A program made the position numbers and the translations under genes. Shown one piece after another: positions 46,037 through 56,000 of a stretch of DNA of 64,000 nucleotides. Below the pieces are notes generated by a model, which worked only from the letters and a program-made list of their open reading frames with translations, was not told the DNA's origin and did not search any database. Source of the stretch: Nonomuraea sp. SBT364 (GTDB lineage Bacteria > Actinomycetota > Actinomycetes > Streptosporangiales > Streptosporangiaceae); contig NZ_LAVL01000003.1 of assembly GCF_001083785.1 (NCBI RefSeq), positions 1-64,000 on the forward strand, written 5' to 3'. The stretch's first letter is position 1, and each line of letters starts with the position of its first letter.

Positions 46037-46054
46037 GCACAACAGCTCTTGTGC
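46037..46054. promoter_or_regulatory. Putative ArsR-type operator
   Basis: Perfect dyad GCACAA-cagctc-TTGTGC located 17 bases before the regulator start. The right part is repeated as AACAACTCTTGTG immediately after, suggesting two adjacent dimer sites and autorepression. Confidence 0.7.
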
Positions 46055-46159
46055 AACAACTCTTGTGTTTGTGGCGCGGGGGAGGGCCTCCGGCTCGGAC
46101 GGCCGCGCGGGTCGAGGGGGTGGCATCCTGGGAGGCGGTCGATCGTGAGGAGACCCGTG

Positions 46160-46438
46160 ATGACGCAGCCCGCGTTCCGCCGCACCCCGCTCAGCGCGGA
46201 CGAAAGAGCCCGGGGTGCGGCGAACTTCGTCCCCCTGGTCGCCGAGCACCTCGTCACGCAGGGGCGGTTCAGGGTGAGCGCCGACACGCCCGAGCTGGTG
46301 GAACTGTTCCAGTCGGTCGCCCGCCGGGTCGGTGAGACGCTCGGGCGGCCCGTCGTCAGCTACGCCAACGGCCGCTACCTGGTGATCGCGTTCAGCCAGG
46401 ACGCGGACGGCGAAGCCTCTGCGATCAGCTCTATTTGA
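46160..46438 (+). CDS. Hypothetical protein
   Basis: 92-residue soluble protein, not recognised. Mixed alpha/beta by eye (FVPLVAEHLVTQGRFRVSAD, VVSYANGRYLVIAFSQDADG). ATG with GAGGAG 7 bases upstream, a good start. It is divergent from the ArsR unit and precedes a membrane protein gene on the same strand after 36 bases. Confidence 0.65.
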   Translation: MTQPAFRRTPLSADERARGAANFVPLVAEHLVTQGRFRVSADTPELVELFQSVARRVGETLGRPVVSYANGRYLVIAFSQDADGEASAISSI

Positions 46439-46474
46439 TCCCTGGGTCGATCGATTCCGGATACTCTGCCGGAC

Positions 46475-46954
46475 GTGCGGCGATTGATCACTTCTCGCGG
46501 GTTATGGATCACGCTTTCGGTTGCCGTGTCGGCGGCGGTGATCGCGCTGGTCGTCCGGTCCCGCCGAACGGTCCGGCAGGACGAGGTGACGGCCGGCCCT
46601 CCGCGCGCGGAGCCGCCCAGTGGTCCGCCCGCCGGTCCGCCCGCCGGCCCGCCCGCGCAGTGGCCCCCTGCCCCGATCCTCGGCACCCCGACGGAGGAGG
46701 ATCTCCGGCGTTACACGGCCAGGCCGTCGGTCCAGGACAGCCCGGGGTTCACCGCGCTGTTCGAGCCCCGGGAGCCGCTGGAGCCGGCCGTCCGGCGCCG
46801 CCTGACCCGCTGGGGCATCGCCGCGATCATGCTGGTCGCGCTGGTGGGCGGCATCCAGGTGCTGGAGTCCGCGGTCTATTCCAAGCCGGCCGTCGTCGTG
46901 GAGCCTTCGGTCACTGTCGAGTGGTGTCCAGGAACTCCAGGACCAGATTGCTGA
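46475..46954 (+). CDS. Hypothetical two-helix membrane protein with Pro/Gly-rich linker
   Basis: 159 residues, not recognised. Membrane segments at about 10-26 and 113-130, joined by a cytosolic or outer linker with three PPAGPPAGPP-like repeats. The C-terminus has two Cys (WCPGTPGPDC). GTG start. The end overlaps the convergent hydrolase gene by about 44 bases. Confidence 0.6.
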   Translation: MRRLITSRGLWITLSVAVSAAVIALVVRSRRTVRQDEVTAGPPRAEPPSGPPAGPPAGPPAQWPPAPILGTPTEEDLRRYTARPSVQDSPGFTALFEPREPLEPAVRRRLTRWGIAAIMLVALVGGIQVLESAVYSKPAVVVEPSVTVEWCPGTPGPDC

Positions 46955-47768
46955 CCACGTCGGGCCGGTCCAGCGGAGCCAGGTGCCCCGCGCCGGGCAC
47001 GCTCGCGAACCGGCCGCCCGGCGCGAGCGAGGCGGCGCGGCGGACGACGGCCTCGGTGACGGCGGTGTCCCGGTCGCCGTGCACCCACAGCGACGGCACG
47101 CTGAGCCCGTGCAGGCGCGAGCTGTGGTTCAGGCGCATCCGGCGCGGACCGTACGCGGTGATCTGCCAGTCGTCCAGGACGGCCTCGCCGTGCGCGGCGC
47201 GAGCGCGCGCCTCGGCCTCGGTCAGCGCCATCACCTCCGCGAAGTCGCGCGTACGCTCTCCGTCGGTCAAGGTGCCGGCCATCGAGCGTCGCAGGTAGGC
47301 GGAGGACGCCAGCCACCTCATGGCCCAGCGCAGCGGCGGCTTGTAGCGCAGGAGCAGCCAGGTCAGGAAGTGCCAGGGACGCGTGTCGTCGAGCCCGCCC
47401 GGGTTGATCGCGACGAGCGCGCTCACCCGTCGGGGACGGGTCAGCGCGTAGCCGGTCGCGAGACCGCCGCCCAGCGACAGGCCGACGAAGGCGGCCCGGC
47501 CGACGCCGAGCCGGTCGAGCAGGTCGTCCAGCACGCCTTCCAGCCGTGGCTGGTCCAGCGTCCCGCTCCAGGGGCGCGAGCCGCCGTGCCCCGGCAGGTC
47601 GGGGGCGATCACCTGCCACCGGTCGGCCAGGGCGGGCATCAGGTGCCGCCAGATGAGCGGGGCGGTGTCGAGCATGCCGCCGTGCAGCAGGACCACGGGC
47701 GGGGCCGCCGGGTCGCCGTGCCGGTGCACGCTCAGCGGGCCGCCGTCGAGGTGCAGCAGGGTGTTCAC
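46911..47768 (-). CDS. Alpha/beta-fold hydrolase
   Basis: 285 residues. Oxyanion region VLLHGGMLDTAP (about 24-35), nucleophile Ser in GLSLGGG (about 93-99), Asp in WVHGDRDTAV (about 229-238) and His in PGAGHLAPLDRPD (about 258-270), forming a complete triad. Esterase, lactonase or haloperoxidase-like; the substrate is unknown. The GTG start overlaps the TetR gene stop (GTGA), so it is likely under control of that regulator. Confidence 0.87.
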   Translation of the reverse strand: MNTLLHLDGGPLSVHRHGDPAAPPVVLLHGGMLDTAPLIWRHLMPALADRWQVIAPDLPGHGGSRPWSGTLDQPRLEGVLDDLLDRLGVGRAAFVGLSLGGGLATGYALTRPRRVSALVAINPGGLDDTRPWHFLTWLLLRYKPPLRWAMRWLASSAYLRRSMAGTLTDGERTRDFAEVMALTEAEARARAAHGEAVLDDWQITAYGPRRMRLNHSSRLHGLSVPSLWVHGDRDTAVTEAVVRRAASLAPGGRFASVPGAGHLAPLDRPDVVSNLVLEFLDTTRQ

Positions 47769-48439
47769 GGAGCCTCCGTCTGCTCGTCCAGCCGGTCCAG
47801 CAGGGTGTCGTGAGCCCGCCGCACCGCCGCCGCGTCGGCACCGGCGGGGTCGAGCTCCCATCCGGCGCTGATCAGCGCGCTCATCTGGCGTACGGCCTGC
47901 GCCAGGCTGTCCGGGGGCAGGCCGCCCAGGACCGGGCCGGCGTTGATCAGGCCGACGGCGAACACCGACATCACCAGCGACGCGGCCCGCGGGTCGACGT
48001 CGCGGCGCAGCAGCCCGGCCTCGCGCAGGTCGGTCGCGTAGCCGGTCAGCCAGTCAAGGCGTGGCCCGTACCGGCCGGGGCCCTTGTCCCGTACGTAGTC
48101 GCCCAGGACGGAGTCGTCGGCGAGGTAGAAGGCCAGCATCAGCTCGTCGGCCAGCAGCGCTTCCATGCTGATGCCGTAGAGCTCCGAGAGCGTGACCGGC
48201 GCGCCGTGCCGGTCGATGCGCCCCCGGACGGCGGCGGCCATCTCCCGCACCGAGCGCGCGAGCAGGGCGTCGAGCACCGCCTCCTTCGAGGGGAAGTCGA
48301 GGTAGACGGCGCCCTTGCCGATGCCGGCGCGCTGGGCGATGTCGGCGATCGTGGCGCGCCGGTAACCCTTGTCCAGGATCACGGCGCGGGCATGGTCGAG
48401 GATCACGGTGGCACGGTCGGGGATCGTCGGGCGGGGCAA
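47765..48439 (-). CDS. TetR-family transcriptional regulator
   Basis: 224 residues. HTH (ILDKGYRRATIADIAQRAGI and GAVYLDFPSKEAVLDALLAR, about 16-62) and a helical ligand domain. TTG at 48439 is chosen for its GGGAGG 4 bases upstream; ATG at 48469 lacks a ribosome site and lies inside the putative operator arm but would be possible for a leaderless message. It is coupled to the hydrolase gene. Confidence 0.85.
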   Translation of the reverse strand: MPRPTIPDRATVILDHARAVILDKGYRRATIADIAQRAGIGKGAVYLDFPSKEAVLDALLARSVREMAAAVRGRIDRHGAPVTLSELYGISMEALLADELMLAFYLADDSVLGDYVRDKGPGRYGPRLDWLTGYATDLREAGLLRRDVDPRAASLVMSVFAVGLINAGPVLGGLPPDSLAQAVRQMSALISAGWELDPAGADAAAVRRAHDTLLDRLDEQTEAP

Positions 48440-48457
48440 CTGGCCTCCCAAGACTGA

Positions 48458-48491
48458 GGTAGTGACCATACTAGCAGTTTCGGTCACTACC
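48458..48491. promoter_or_regulatory. Inverted repeat in the TetR leader (operator)
   Basis: Perfect 10-bp arms GGTAGTGACC/GGTCACTACC separated by 14 bases, just upstream of the TetR start; the likely autoregulatory operator. Confidence 0.65.
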
Positions 48492-48650
48492 CCGCCCTGC
48501 GCCGGACCCTGAGCGGCGGCGAGCGGTTCGCCGGGCTCGGCCGGACGGCGAGCCGGAGGCTGGGACTGCTCGTTCCTGGCGCCGTCGTCTCGGCGGCGGG
48601 GCCGGTGGCGACGGCGCTGTTCTTCCACCCTGCCGGGCGGGTGGCGGTGG

Positions 48651-49166
48651 TCAGGCGTGGTGGGTGAAGACCGCGACGTTCGCCGACGGGCCGGTGAGAC
48701 GCTGCCAGCCGAGGCGTTCGTAGAGGCGGATCGCGTCGTGCGCCTGCGGGGAGGTCAGGAGCCAGGCGTCGGCGGCGCCGTCGCACAGCAGGCCGAGGAC
48801 GCGGGCGGCCAGGCCCTGGCGGCGGGCGTGCGGGCTGACCGCCAGCTCGTCCACCTCCAGTGCGCCGACCAGGCGCGTGTCCACCTGGTCGCCCAGTTCG
48901 GCGCGGACCCGGTCGTAGGCGCGGCCCGTGGGGAACGGGCTCTCGGTACGCCAGGCCGTACCGAAGGCGGCGGGTCTGCCGTCCTGCGTGGCCAGGACGG
49001 CGGTGAAGCCGGGGCGGTCGATGTCGGTGGACAGGCGTCCGGCGAAGGCGGCGATGCCGCTGCCGTCCTCGTGCCAGGGCGGGCCGCTGAAGGCGACGCC
49101 GTAGATTTCGGCGAGCTCGGCGGCGCGGGCGCGCGTCTCCGGGCCCGTGAGGCGTTCCAGGTTCAT
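48651..49166 (-). CDS. GNAT-family acetyltransferase
   Basis: 171 residues. Acetyl-CoA loop VSPHARRQGLAARVLGLLCD (about 110-129) and the preceding LVGALEVDELAV strand, then RLYERLGWQRL near the C-terminus; a complete single-domain GNAT. The acceptor substrate is not evident. ATG start, no operon partner; divergent from the DUF3800-like gene. Confidence 0.83.
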   Translation of the reverse strand: MNLERLTGPETRARAAELAEIYGVAFSGPPWHEDGSGIAAFAGRLSTDIDRPGFTAVLATQDGRPAAFGTAWRTESPFPTGRAYDRVRAELGDQVDTRLVGALEVDELAVSPHARRQGLAARVLGLLCDGAADAWLLTSPQAHDAIRLYERLGWQRLTGPSANVAVFTHHA

Positions 49167-49260
49167 GCGGCGAACCCTACGGGCCAGGCCGGGGAAGCCG
49201 GACGGGGAGGCCCGCTTAACCGGTTGTGGTGCGGGGCGGGGCTGCTGTTAGGTTGCCGGC

Positions 49261-50229
49261 ATGGCGGTGCCGCAACGGCCTGGCCGTGGAGCCGGGGGAG
49301 CCGGGGGAGCCGCGCTGAGAGAGATCGCCTGCGACGAGTCCGGGTCGGAGGGCGAGAAGCTCATCGGCGGCAACACCGAGGTGTTCGCGCATGCCGGGGT
49401 GGGGATGAGCGTCGAGGCGGCGGCGGAGTGCCTCCGCGAGACCCGCGACCGGATCCGGTCCCCCGCGGTCGAGTACAAGGCCAACCACCTGCTGCGCGGC
49501 AAGCACCGGCGGGTCCTGGTGTGGCTGCTCGGCGAGGTGATCCCCGGCCAGGCGCACGTCTATCTCGTGGACAAGGCGTACTTCGCCGTGTGCCGGCTGA
49601 CCGACCTGCTGCGCGGGGAGATCACGTACGCCGGGACCGGCCGGGACGAGCGGGCCGCGGCGCTCCACCGGGAGGGGGCGCGGGCGCTCGGTCCCGACGG
49701 GTGGACGGCGTTCCTGGAGGCGTTCAACGACGTGATGCGCGGCAAGGCCGACGTCGGGGAGTTCTTCGGCGGGGTCGAGCGGATGCGCCCGCCGGGCCCG
49801 CTCGCGGAGGTGATGGAGCGGCTGGCGCGGGCCAGGCCGCGCGCGGAGGCCTATCTGGCACGCGACCCGGCCGCCGTCCCGCTGCTGGACCCGCTCATCC
49901 CGGCCCTGGTCAGAGTGGTGACCTACTGGGGCGGCGCGGCGATCGCGCACGACCGCCACAACGGCCTGACGGAGGAGCGGATCAGCGAGGTGTTCCCCGT
50001 GCCGCCCGCCGGGTTCCGGCTGGTCGAGGCGCGTACGGACCCGCGCGTGCAGGTCGCCGACTTCCTCGCGGGCACGGCGCGGAAGATCGCCGAGGAGGAG
50101 CTCAACGGGCGCGGCGACGCCGAGCTCGTCGCCCTGCTCAGGCCGTACGTGGATCCGGCCTCGATCTGGGGCGACGAGCGCAGCGGGCGGTTGCTGATCC
50201 CGGACGGCGCCGGTCAGGTCAGCGCGTAG
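49261..50229 (+). CDS. DUF3800-like protein
   Basis: 322 residues. An early CDESGSEG (about 23-30), a catalytic-looking pair later ([10 protein letters not shown], about 100) and a late [20 protein letters not shown] (about 260-279) match the layout of DUF3800 proteins, which have an RNase H-like fold and a DE...D...D metal site. A nuclease-like activity is possible, often connected with defence or mobile DNA. Assignment rests on motif layout only. ATG start; it overlaps the convergent glycosidase by 16 bases. Confidence 0.5.
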   Translation: MAVPQRPGRGAGGAGGAALREIACDESGSEGEKLIGGNTEVFAHAGVGMSVEAAAECLRETRDRIRSPAVEYKANHLLRGKHRRVLVWLLGEVIPGQAHVYLVDKAYFAVCRLTDLLRGEITYAGTGRDERAAALHREGARALGPDGWTAFLEAFNDVMRGKADVGEFFGGVERMRPPGPLAEVMERLARARPRAEAYLARDPAAVPLLDPLIPALVRVVTYWGGAAIAHDRHNGLTEERISEVFPVPPAGFRLVEARTDPRVQVADFLAGTARKIAEEELNGRGDAELVALLRPYVDPASIWGDERSGRLLIPDGAGQVSA

Positions 50230-51758
50230 CCCAGGCGCTGCTCGTAGGCGTAGCCCTCGCAGTCGGCGTGGTCGGTGACGAGATGGTCGCCGTTGCCGGC
50301 GCGGCAGCGGTAGAGCGGCACCGAGCCGGGGACCTGGCTGGTGTGGATGTGCCCGACCGGCCCCATCGGGAACTGGCCCTCGCAGCCGGGGTCACGCGTG
50401 AGCAGGGTGTGACCGCCGACCTTGCACTCGTAGAGGGGCACGGTGCCGGACGCCTGGTTGCGCAGCAGCTTCCAGACGCGTTCCTGGCCGAAGCCCGGCG
50501 GCAGCAGCCGCGAGCTGGCCACGTGCCCCCTGCTCGCGTTGTAGCCGCGGCGCAGCTGGGTGTGGGGGAGCAGCTCGAAGCCGCACGACAGCCGGGCAGG
50601 CGACAGGTCGTCGCGGTTGGCCAGCGCCCAGGTGGACCAGGCGGGCTTGGCGGAGCCGTCGGTCCGGCGCAGGCCCACGCCCAGGCCGGCGGCGGTCTCG
50701 TCCGGGTGGTCGGTCATGCGGTGCCAGATGTAGCTCTCGATGCCCGGCGTGCCGAGGACGTTGCGGAAGGTATTGCAGAGCTGGGCGGCCTGGGCCGCCT
50801 CCGACGAGGGCGACAGGGAGTTGACGCCGCTCTCGGTGAGCTGCACCTGCCAGGCCGACGGCGTGTCCGGGAACTGCTGCCGCAGCCAGCCGACGAGCAC
50901 GCCGATGTTGCCGTACGTGACCCGGGGGAAGTCGTCGGCGGAGAACTGCGGCGCCAGCAGGTCGGGCGGATACGGGTGGTAGGCGACCCGCCAGGCCCGA
51001 TCGCCGGCCCGGGCGGCCAGGCCCTTGAGCACGGTCATGCCCGACAGCTTGGCCTCATGCGTGGCGGGCTGGTCGTAGGCGGTGCCGAAGTAGTGGTCGA
51101 GCGAGGTGAGCACCTTGGCGGTGGGCTGCTGGGCCATGACCGCGTCGTAGGCGGCGTTGTAGTTGGCGGCGACGGCGTCGAGCCAGGCGGTGGTGTCGCA
51201 CGGCGTGCCCTGGCCGCAGCCGATGTCGAACCAGACGTTGCTGTTGACCTCGTTCATGACGACGAAGTCGGCGATGCGGCCGTTGCCGCGCTGCCCGTCG
51301 TAGCGCTGGGCCAGCATGCCGGCGAAGCGCCCGTACTCGGCGGGGTCGTTCGGCACGCAGAACATCTCGAACCCGGGCGCGGCCGGCGAGCACGTGCGGC
51401 CCTGCCGGGCCCAGGCCGGGGTGCCGTAGACGACGGCGGTGACGACGAGGCCGCGGGCGGTCCAGTCCCTGATGGCGGCGTCGACGGCGGCGCTGACGGT
51501 GTAGCAGCGGCCGGCGAACTCCTGCGCGCCCGCCGCGCACGGCGGCGTTCTCACGGCGGGCTCCCACTCGGCCCAGACGAGGTTCATGGCGACGCCGCCG
51601 GCGTTGTTGCCGGAGATCTCGTTCTTGTCGGGCCAGAAGTCCGGTTGCAGGCCCTTGATGCGGTAGTCGGACCGGGTGGGGTACGGCAGCGCCGCCGTGG
51701 CTTGGGCGGGTACGGCGGCGGCGGCGACGAGTAAGAGGAAGGCGACGATCCAACGCAT
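50214..51758 (-). CDS. Secreted DUF5722-like putative glycosidase
   Basis: 514 residues: signal peptide (about 1-22), TIM-barrel-like domain (about 25-390), then two DUF5648-like repeats (about 415-514; [15 protein letters not shown] and [16 protein letters not shown]). The Glu pair expected for a retaining clan-A hydrolase is visible: [11 protein letters not shown] (Glu 170) and [11 protein letters not shown] (Glu 309). Between them, [12 protein letters not shown] and [14 protein letters not shown] parallel segments of the larger DUF5722 protein at 59.6 kb, so the two are paralogues. ATG with GGAGG 4 bases upstream; an operator-like site sits just upstream. Its substrate is presumably a plant or bacterial saccharide. 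Confidence 0.72.
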   Translation of the reverse strand: MRWIVAFLLLVAAAAVPAQATAALPYPTRSDYRIKGLQPDFWPDKNEISGNNAGGVAMNLVWAEWEPAVRTPPCAAGAQEFAGRCYTVSAAVDAAIRDWTARGLVVTAVVYGTPAWARQGRTCSPAAPGFEMFCVPNDPAEYGRFAGMLAQRYDGQRGNGRIADFVVMNEVNSNVWFDIGCGQGTPCDTTAWLDAVAANYNAAYDAVMAQQPTAKVLTSLDHYFGTAYDQPATHEAKLSGMTVLKGLAARAGDRAWRVAYHPYPPDLLAPQFSADDFPRVTYGNIGVLVGWLRQQFPDTPSAWQVQLTESGVNSLSPSSEAAQAAQLCNTFRNVLGTPGIESYIWHRMTDHPDETAAGLGVGLRRTDGSAKPAWSTWALANRDDLSPARLSCGFELLPHTQLRRGYNASRGHVASSRLLPPGFGQERVWKLLRNQASGTVPLYECKVGGHTLLTRDPGCEGQFPMGPVGHIHTSQVPGSVPLYRCRAGNGDHLVTDHADCEGYAYEQRLGYALT

Positions 51759-51771
51759 GGAACCTCCTGGA

Positions 51772-51785
51772 TTTAAACGTCTCAA
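51772..51785. promoter_or_regulatory. LacI operator-like site before the small glycosidase gene
   Basis: TTTAAACGTCTCAA matches the TTGAAAYGTWTCAA consensus at 12 of 14 positions and lies 14 bases upstream of the start codon. Confidence 0.5.
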
Positions 51786-51850
51786 CAATGACGTCCAGAA
51801 GGCTGTCGAGCAAGACCCGTTCTGCTGCGGTGATCCGCTTTGAAACGTGG

Positions 51851-52888
51851 CTAAGCGCCCGTCGAGGCCCTGACCATGAGCTCCGGCTGGAAGACGATCT
51901 CCTGGTGCCAGTGGCCGGAGTCGCCCCGGGCGTCGGTCAGCAGCAGCTCCGCCGCCGCCTGGCCGAGCTGGTGCTTCGGCTGGCGCACCGAGGTCAGCGA
52001 CGGCGACAGCAGCGCCGCGAACTCCACGTCGTCGTAGCCCATGACCGCCATGTCGTGCGGCACGGTGATGCCGCGCCGCTCCAGCCCGCGCAGGGCGCCC
52101 AGCGCCACCGTGTCGTTGACGCAGAACAGCGCCGTCGGGCCGCCCTTGCCCAGCGGCAGCAGCTCCAGCGCGGCCTCGCCCTCGCGCGGGGTGAGCGCGG
52201 GCAGCGTGATCTCGGTGATCACCTCGCCGGGGTCGAGCCCGGCGGCGCGCACGGCCTTGACCAGACCCTCCCTGCGGTCGGCGCACTGGCGCACGATCGA
52301 CGGCCCGTTGAGGAAGGCGATGCGCCGGTGGCCCAGCGCCAGCAGGTGGGCGCCGGCCAGCTCGCCGCCCCTGACGTTGTCGACCGCGACCGCGCAGAGC
52401 TGGGAGTCGGCGCCCGGCCGGTCGAGCAGCACCATGCCGATGCCGCGCCGGCGCAGCTCCACCAGGTGGGAGATGTCCTGCCCGGCGGGCGTGATGAGGA
52501 TGCCGGGCACCCGGTGCTGCTCCAGGATCTGCAGGTAGTGGGCCTCTTTCTCGATCGAGTCGCTGGAGCTGCAGAGCACCAGCAGCAGCTGCTCCTGCGA
52601 GAGCCGGGTCTCGATGCCGGGCAGCACCTCGGAGAAGAACGGGTTGCCGATGTCGCGCACCATGACGCCCACCGAGCGGCCGGACCCGCCGCGCAGCTGC
52701 CGGGCGGGCGCGCTGGGCACGAAGCCGAGCGCCTTGATGGAGGCCCGCACCCGGCGCAGCGTCGGCTCGGCGACCAGTTCGGGCCGGTTGAGCACGTTGG
52801 AGACCGTGCCCACCGACACGCCGGCGTGGGCAGCGACGTCGACCATGCTGAGCCGGCGGCGCTCGGCCGGCTTGTGGATGTCGGTCAC
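51851..52888 (-). CDS. LacI-family transcriptional regulator of the saccharide locus
   Basis: 345 residues. [23 protein letters not shown] (about 17-36) with LacI hinge helix ([10 protein letters not shown], about 60-69) and a periplasmic-binding-protein-like effector domain (about 75-340; [20 protein letters not shown] and [20 protein letters not shown]). GTG at 52888 is chosen to include the full HTH; the ribosome site is weak. The palindromes before its own gene, the rhamnosidase, the ABC genes and both glycosidases make it the probable local repressor, relieved by a saccharide. Confidence 0.88.
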   Translation of the reverse strand: MTDIHKPAERRRLSMVDVAAHAGVSVGTVSNVLNRPELVAEPTLRRVRASIKALGFVPSAPARQLRGGSGRSVGVMVRDIGNPFFSEVLPGIETRLSQEQLLLVLCSSSDSIEKEAHYLQILEQHRVPGILITPAGQDISHLVELRRRGIGMVLLDRPGADSQLCAVAVDNVRGGELAGAHLLALGHRRIAFLNGPSIVRQCADRREGLVKAVRAAGLDPGEVITEITLPALTPREGEAALELLPLGKGGPTALFCVNDTVALGALRGLERRGITVPHDMAVMGYDDVEFAALLSPSLTSVRQPKHQLGQAAAELLLTDARGDSGHWHQEIVFQPELMVRASTGA

Positions 52889-52936
52889 CGGCGGACAGCC
52901 CTTCTGGTCACCTGGCAGGGATCGCCAGTCTACCTG

Positions 52937-52950
52937 TTGAAATGTTTCAG
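52937..52950. promoter_or_regulatory. LacI operator candidate before the regulator gene
   Basis: TTGAAATGTTTCAG, with the core TGAAATGTTTCA a perfect dyad, 49 bases upstream of the lacI-type gene; suggests autoregulation. Confidence 0.65.
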
Positions 52951-52987
52951 CCGACCCGGCCAGTCGACGGGGGTTGGCGGCAGGGCA

Positions 52988-53016
52988 TTGACGTGGGGAC
53001 CTCGGGCTGTTTACGG
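52988..53016 (+). promoter_or_regulatory. Possible rhamnosidase promoter
   Basis: TTGACG and TTACGG hexamers 17 bases apart, ending 10 bases before the operator at 53027, so a bound repressor would cover the start site. The -10 is a weak match. Confidence 0.35.
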
Positions 53017-53026
53017 TGCGCTGGTA

Positions 53027-53040
53027 TTGAAATGTTTCAA
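53027..53040. promoter_or_regulatory. LacI operator before the rhamnosidase gene
   Basis: Perfect palindrome TTGAAATGTTTCAA, 17 bases before the start codon; the best version of the motif in the window. Confidence 0.75.
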
Positions 53041-53056
53041 CTAGCTTGGGAGTGCA

Positions 53057-56000
53057 ATGCGACTCGCCGTGACCGATCCACGGGTGGAAGGGCTGAGCGA
53101 GCCCCTGGGCCTGGACGTGAGCGCGCCGGGCTTCTCCTGGCGGATCACCGGGGCCGGCCGCGGGCGGGCGCAGAGCGCGTACCGGCTGATCGTGGCGCGG
53201 GAGTGCGACCCGGCGGACGAGGGGGCCGAGCTGGTCTGGGACAGCGGCCCCGTGACCTCGGCCGCGACGTACGACATCCCGTACGGCGGCGAGGAGCTGC
53301 GGCCGCGGACCCGCTACCGCTGGCGGGTCAAGGTGGCCGACGAGAGCGGCACGTGGTCGGGCTGGAGCGCGGCGCACTGGTTCGAGACCGGGCTGGGCGA
53401 CGCGGGCGGATGGACGGCGGGCTGGATCGGCACGCCCGTGGTGCCCGGGTCGGAGCGGCTGCCGTCGCTGGAGAACGTGCCGCGCGTCTGGGTGGCCGGT
53501 CCGCTCGGGCCGTCCCCGTCGGCGACCGGGGCGTTCCGGACCAGGTTCACCGTCCAGGGCGGGGCCAGGCCGCTGTCGGCGTGGCTGGTGATCGGCGGCG
53601 GCTCGGCGGTCGAGGCGTACCTCAACGGCGTGCCGGTGCGGGGGGAGACGCGCGACGGGGCGTTCGTGGCCGACGCCGGCGACCTGGTGGCCTCGGGCGA
53701 GAACGTGCTCGCGATCAGGGCCGGCGGGTCCGGGCTGTGCGTGCGGCTGGAGGTCGTGGTCGAGGGGCGGCCGGTGCTGCCGCAGCTCGTGCCGGTGGCC
53801 GGGGAGAGCCCGGTGACCGTCACCTCCGGCGGCCGGTGGCGCGCCAGCGACGAGCCCGGCGACGGGTTCGAGCAGCCGGGGTACGACGACTCGGGGTGGC
53901 CGCTGGCCGAGGCGGTGGGCCTGCACGGCGACCCGCCGCACGGCCGCGAGCCCATCGGCGACCGGCCCAGCCCCTACCTGCGCCGCGAGTTCGGCGTGCC
54001 GTCGCCGGTGCGCCGGGCCAGGCTGTACGCCACCGCGCTCGGCGTCTACGAGATGCACCTGAACGGCACCCGGGTCGGCGCCGACCACCTGGCTCCCGGC
54101 TGGACCGACTACCGTCACCGCGTCACGTACCAGACCTACGACGTCACGGCGCTGGTGTCGGAGGGGCGCAACGCGCTCGGCGCGATCCTGGCCGACGGCT
54201 GGTACGCGGGCAACATCAGCTGGTTCGGCTCCTTCCAGTACGGCAGGCGGCCGGCCTTCCGCGCCGAGCTGGAGATCGTGCACGAAGACGGCGGTGTGAC
54301 GCGGTTGCGCACCGACTCCGAGTGGCGGGCCGGGTCGGGCGCGATCCGCTACGCCGACCTGCAGAACGGCGAGCGGCAGGACCTGGCCGCCGAGCCGCCC
54401 GGCTGGACGGCGGCCGGGTTCGACGACTCCGGGTGGGCGCCCGCGGTGCCCGTGAGCCCGCCGGCGGGCCGGTTGACGGCCGCCGTCGCGCCGCCGATCC
54501 GGGTGCACGAGGAGCTGGAGCCGGTGGCGGTGTGGGAGCGGCGGCCGGGCGTGTGGATCGCCGACTTCGGCCAGAACCTGGTCGGCTGGGTCCGCCTGAC
54601 CGGCCGCGCCGGGCGCGATCGGCCGGTGGTGCTGCGGCACGCCGAGGTGCTCGACCACGAGGGCGGGCTGCACCTGGCCAACCTGCGCTCGGCGCGGGCG
54701 ACGGACGAGTTCCTGCCGCGCGGCGACGGGGCGGAGACGTTCGAGCCGAGGTTCACCTTCCACGGGTTCCGCTACGTCGAGGTGTCGGGGCTGAGCGCGG
54801 CCCCTGAGGAGATCACGGCCAGGGTGGCCTACGCCGCGATGGAGCCGGCGGGCGAGTTCGCCTGCTCCGACGAGCGGCTCGGCAAGCTGCAGCGCAACAT
54901 CGTGTGGGGGCAGCGGGGCAACTTCCTGGCCATCCCCACCGACTGCCCGCAGCGCGACGAGCGGCTGGGCTGGACCGGCGACATCTGGGCGTTCGCGCCC
55001 ACCGCGCTGTTCAACTACGACGCCGCCGGCTTCCTGCGGAGCTGGCTGGCCGACGTGGTCGACGCGCAGGGCGACGACGGCGCGGTCACGCACGTGGTGC
55101 CCGACGTGCTGTCCGGCCGGGGGCTGTCGCCCAACGCCAAGGAGGCGGGCTCGCCGGGCTGGGGCGACGCGCTGGTGATGCTGCCGTGGGCGCTGCACCG
55201 GCTGCGCGGCGACGCCGGGGTGGTCGCGGCCTGCTTCGAGCCGATGCTGCGCTGGCTGGCGTACCTGGACCAACGCTCCGACGCCGGGATCTTCCCTGAG
55301 GAGGGGTTCGGCGACTGGCTGTCGATCGGCGCCGAGACGCCCAAGCGGCTCGTCGGCACCGCGATCTTCGCGCTGTCCGCCCGGCAGCTCGCCGGGCTCG
55401 CCGCCGCGCTCGGCCGCCACGACGACGAGCGAAGCTGCCTGGAGCTGTACGGGCGCGTCCGGCGGGCGTTCCGCACGGCCTTCGTCGAGGGACCCGGCGT
55501 GGTGGCGAGCGGGACGCAGACCGCCTACGTGCTGGCCATCACGGCCGGGCTGCTGGAGGAGCACGAGCTGCCCAGGGCCGCCGCCCGGCTGGCCGGTGAC
55601 ATCGAGGCGCGCGGCGGCCACCTGTCGACGGGCTTCCTCGGCACGCCGTACCTGCTGGACGCGCTGACCTCGACCGGGCGGCTGGACGTGGCCTACCGGC
55701 TGCTGACGCAGGACACGTTCCCGTCGTGGCTCTACCCGGTGGTGCACGGCGACGCCACGACCATGTGGGAGCGCTGGGACTCCTGGAGTCACCACCGGGG
55801 GTTGCAGGACCCGGGGATGAACTCCTTCAACCACTACGCCTACGGGGCCGTCGGCGACTGGATGTACCGGACGGTCGGCGGGCTGGCTCCCGGGTCGCCC
55901 GGCTACGCCGACATCGTCGTGCGGCCGCGTCCCGGCGGCGGGATCACCTGGGCGCGGACCGCGCACCGCACCCGGCACGGCCGGGTGGAGATCGCCTGGC

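Noticed and set aside
46600..46680. Apparent DNA tandem repeat
   Set aside because: It is the in-frame Pro/Gly-rich linker of the two-helix membrane protein, explained as coding low complexity.
48657..51734. A 1025-codon plus-strand frame opposite the GNAT, nuclease-like and glycosidase genes
   Set aside because: Antisense or out of frame to genes with clear motifs and ribosome sites; no domains of its own.
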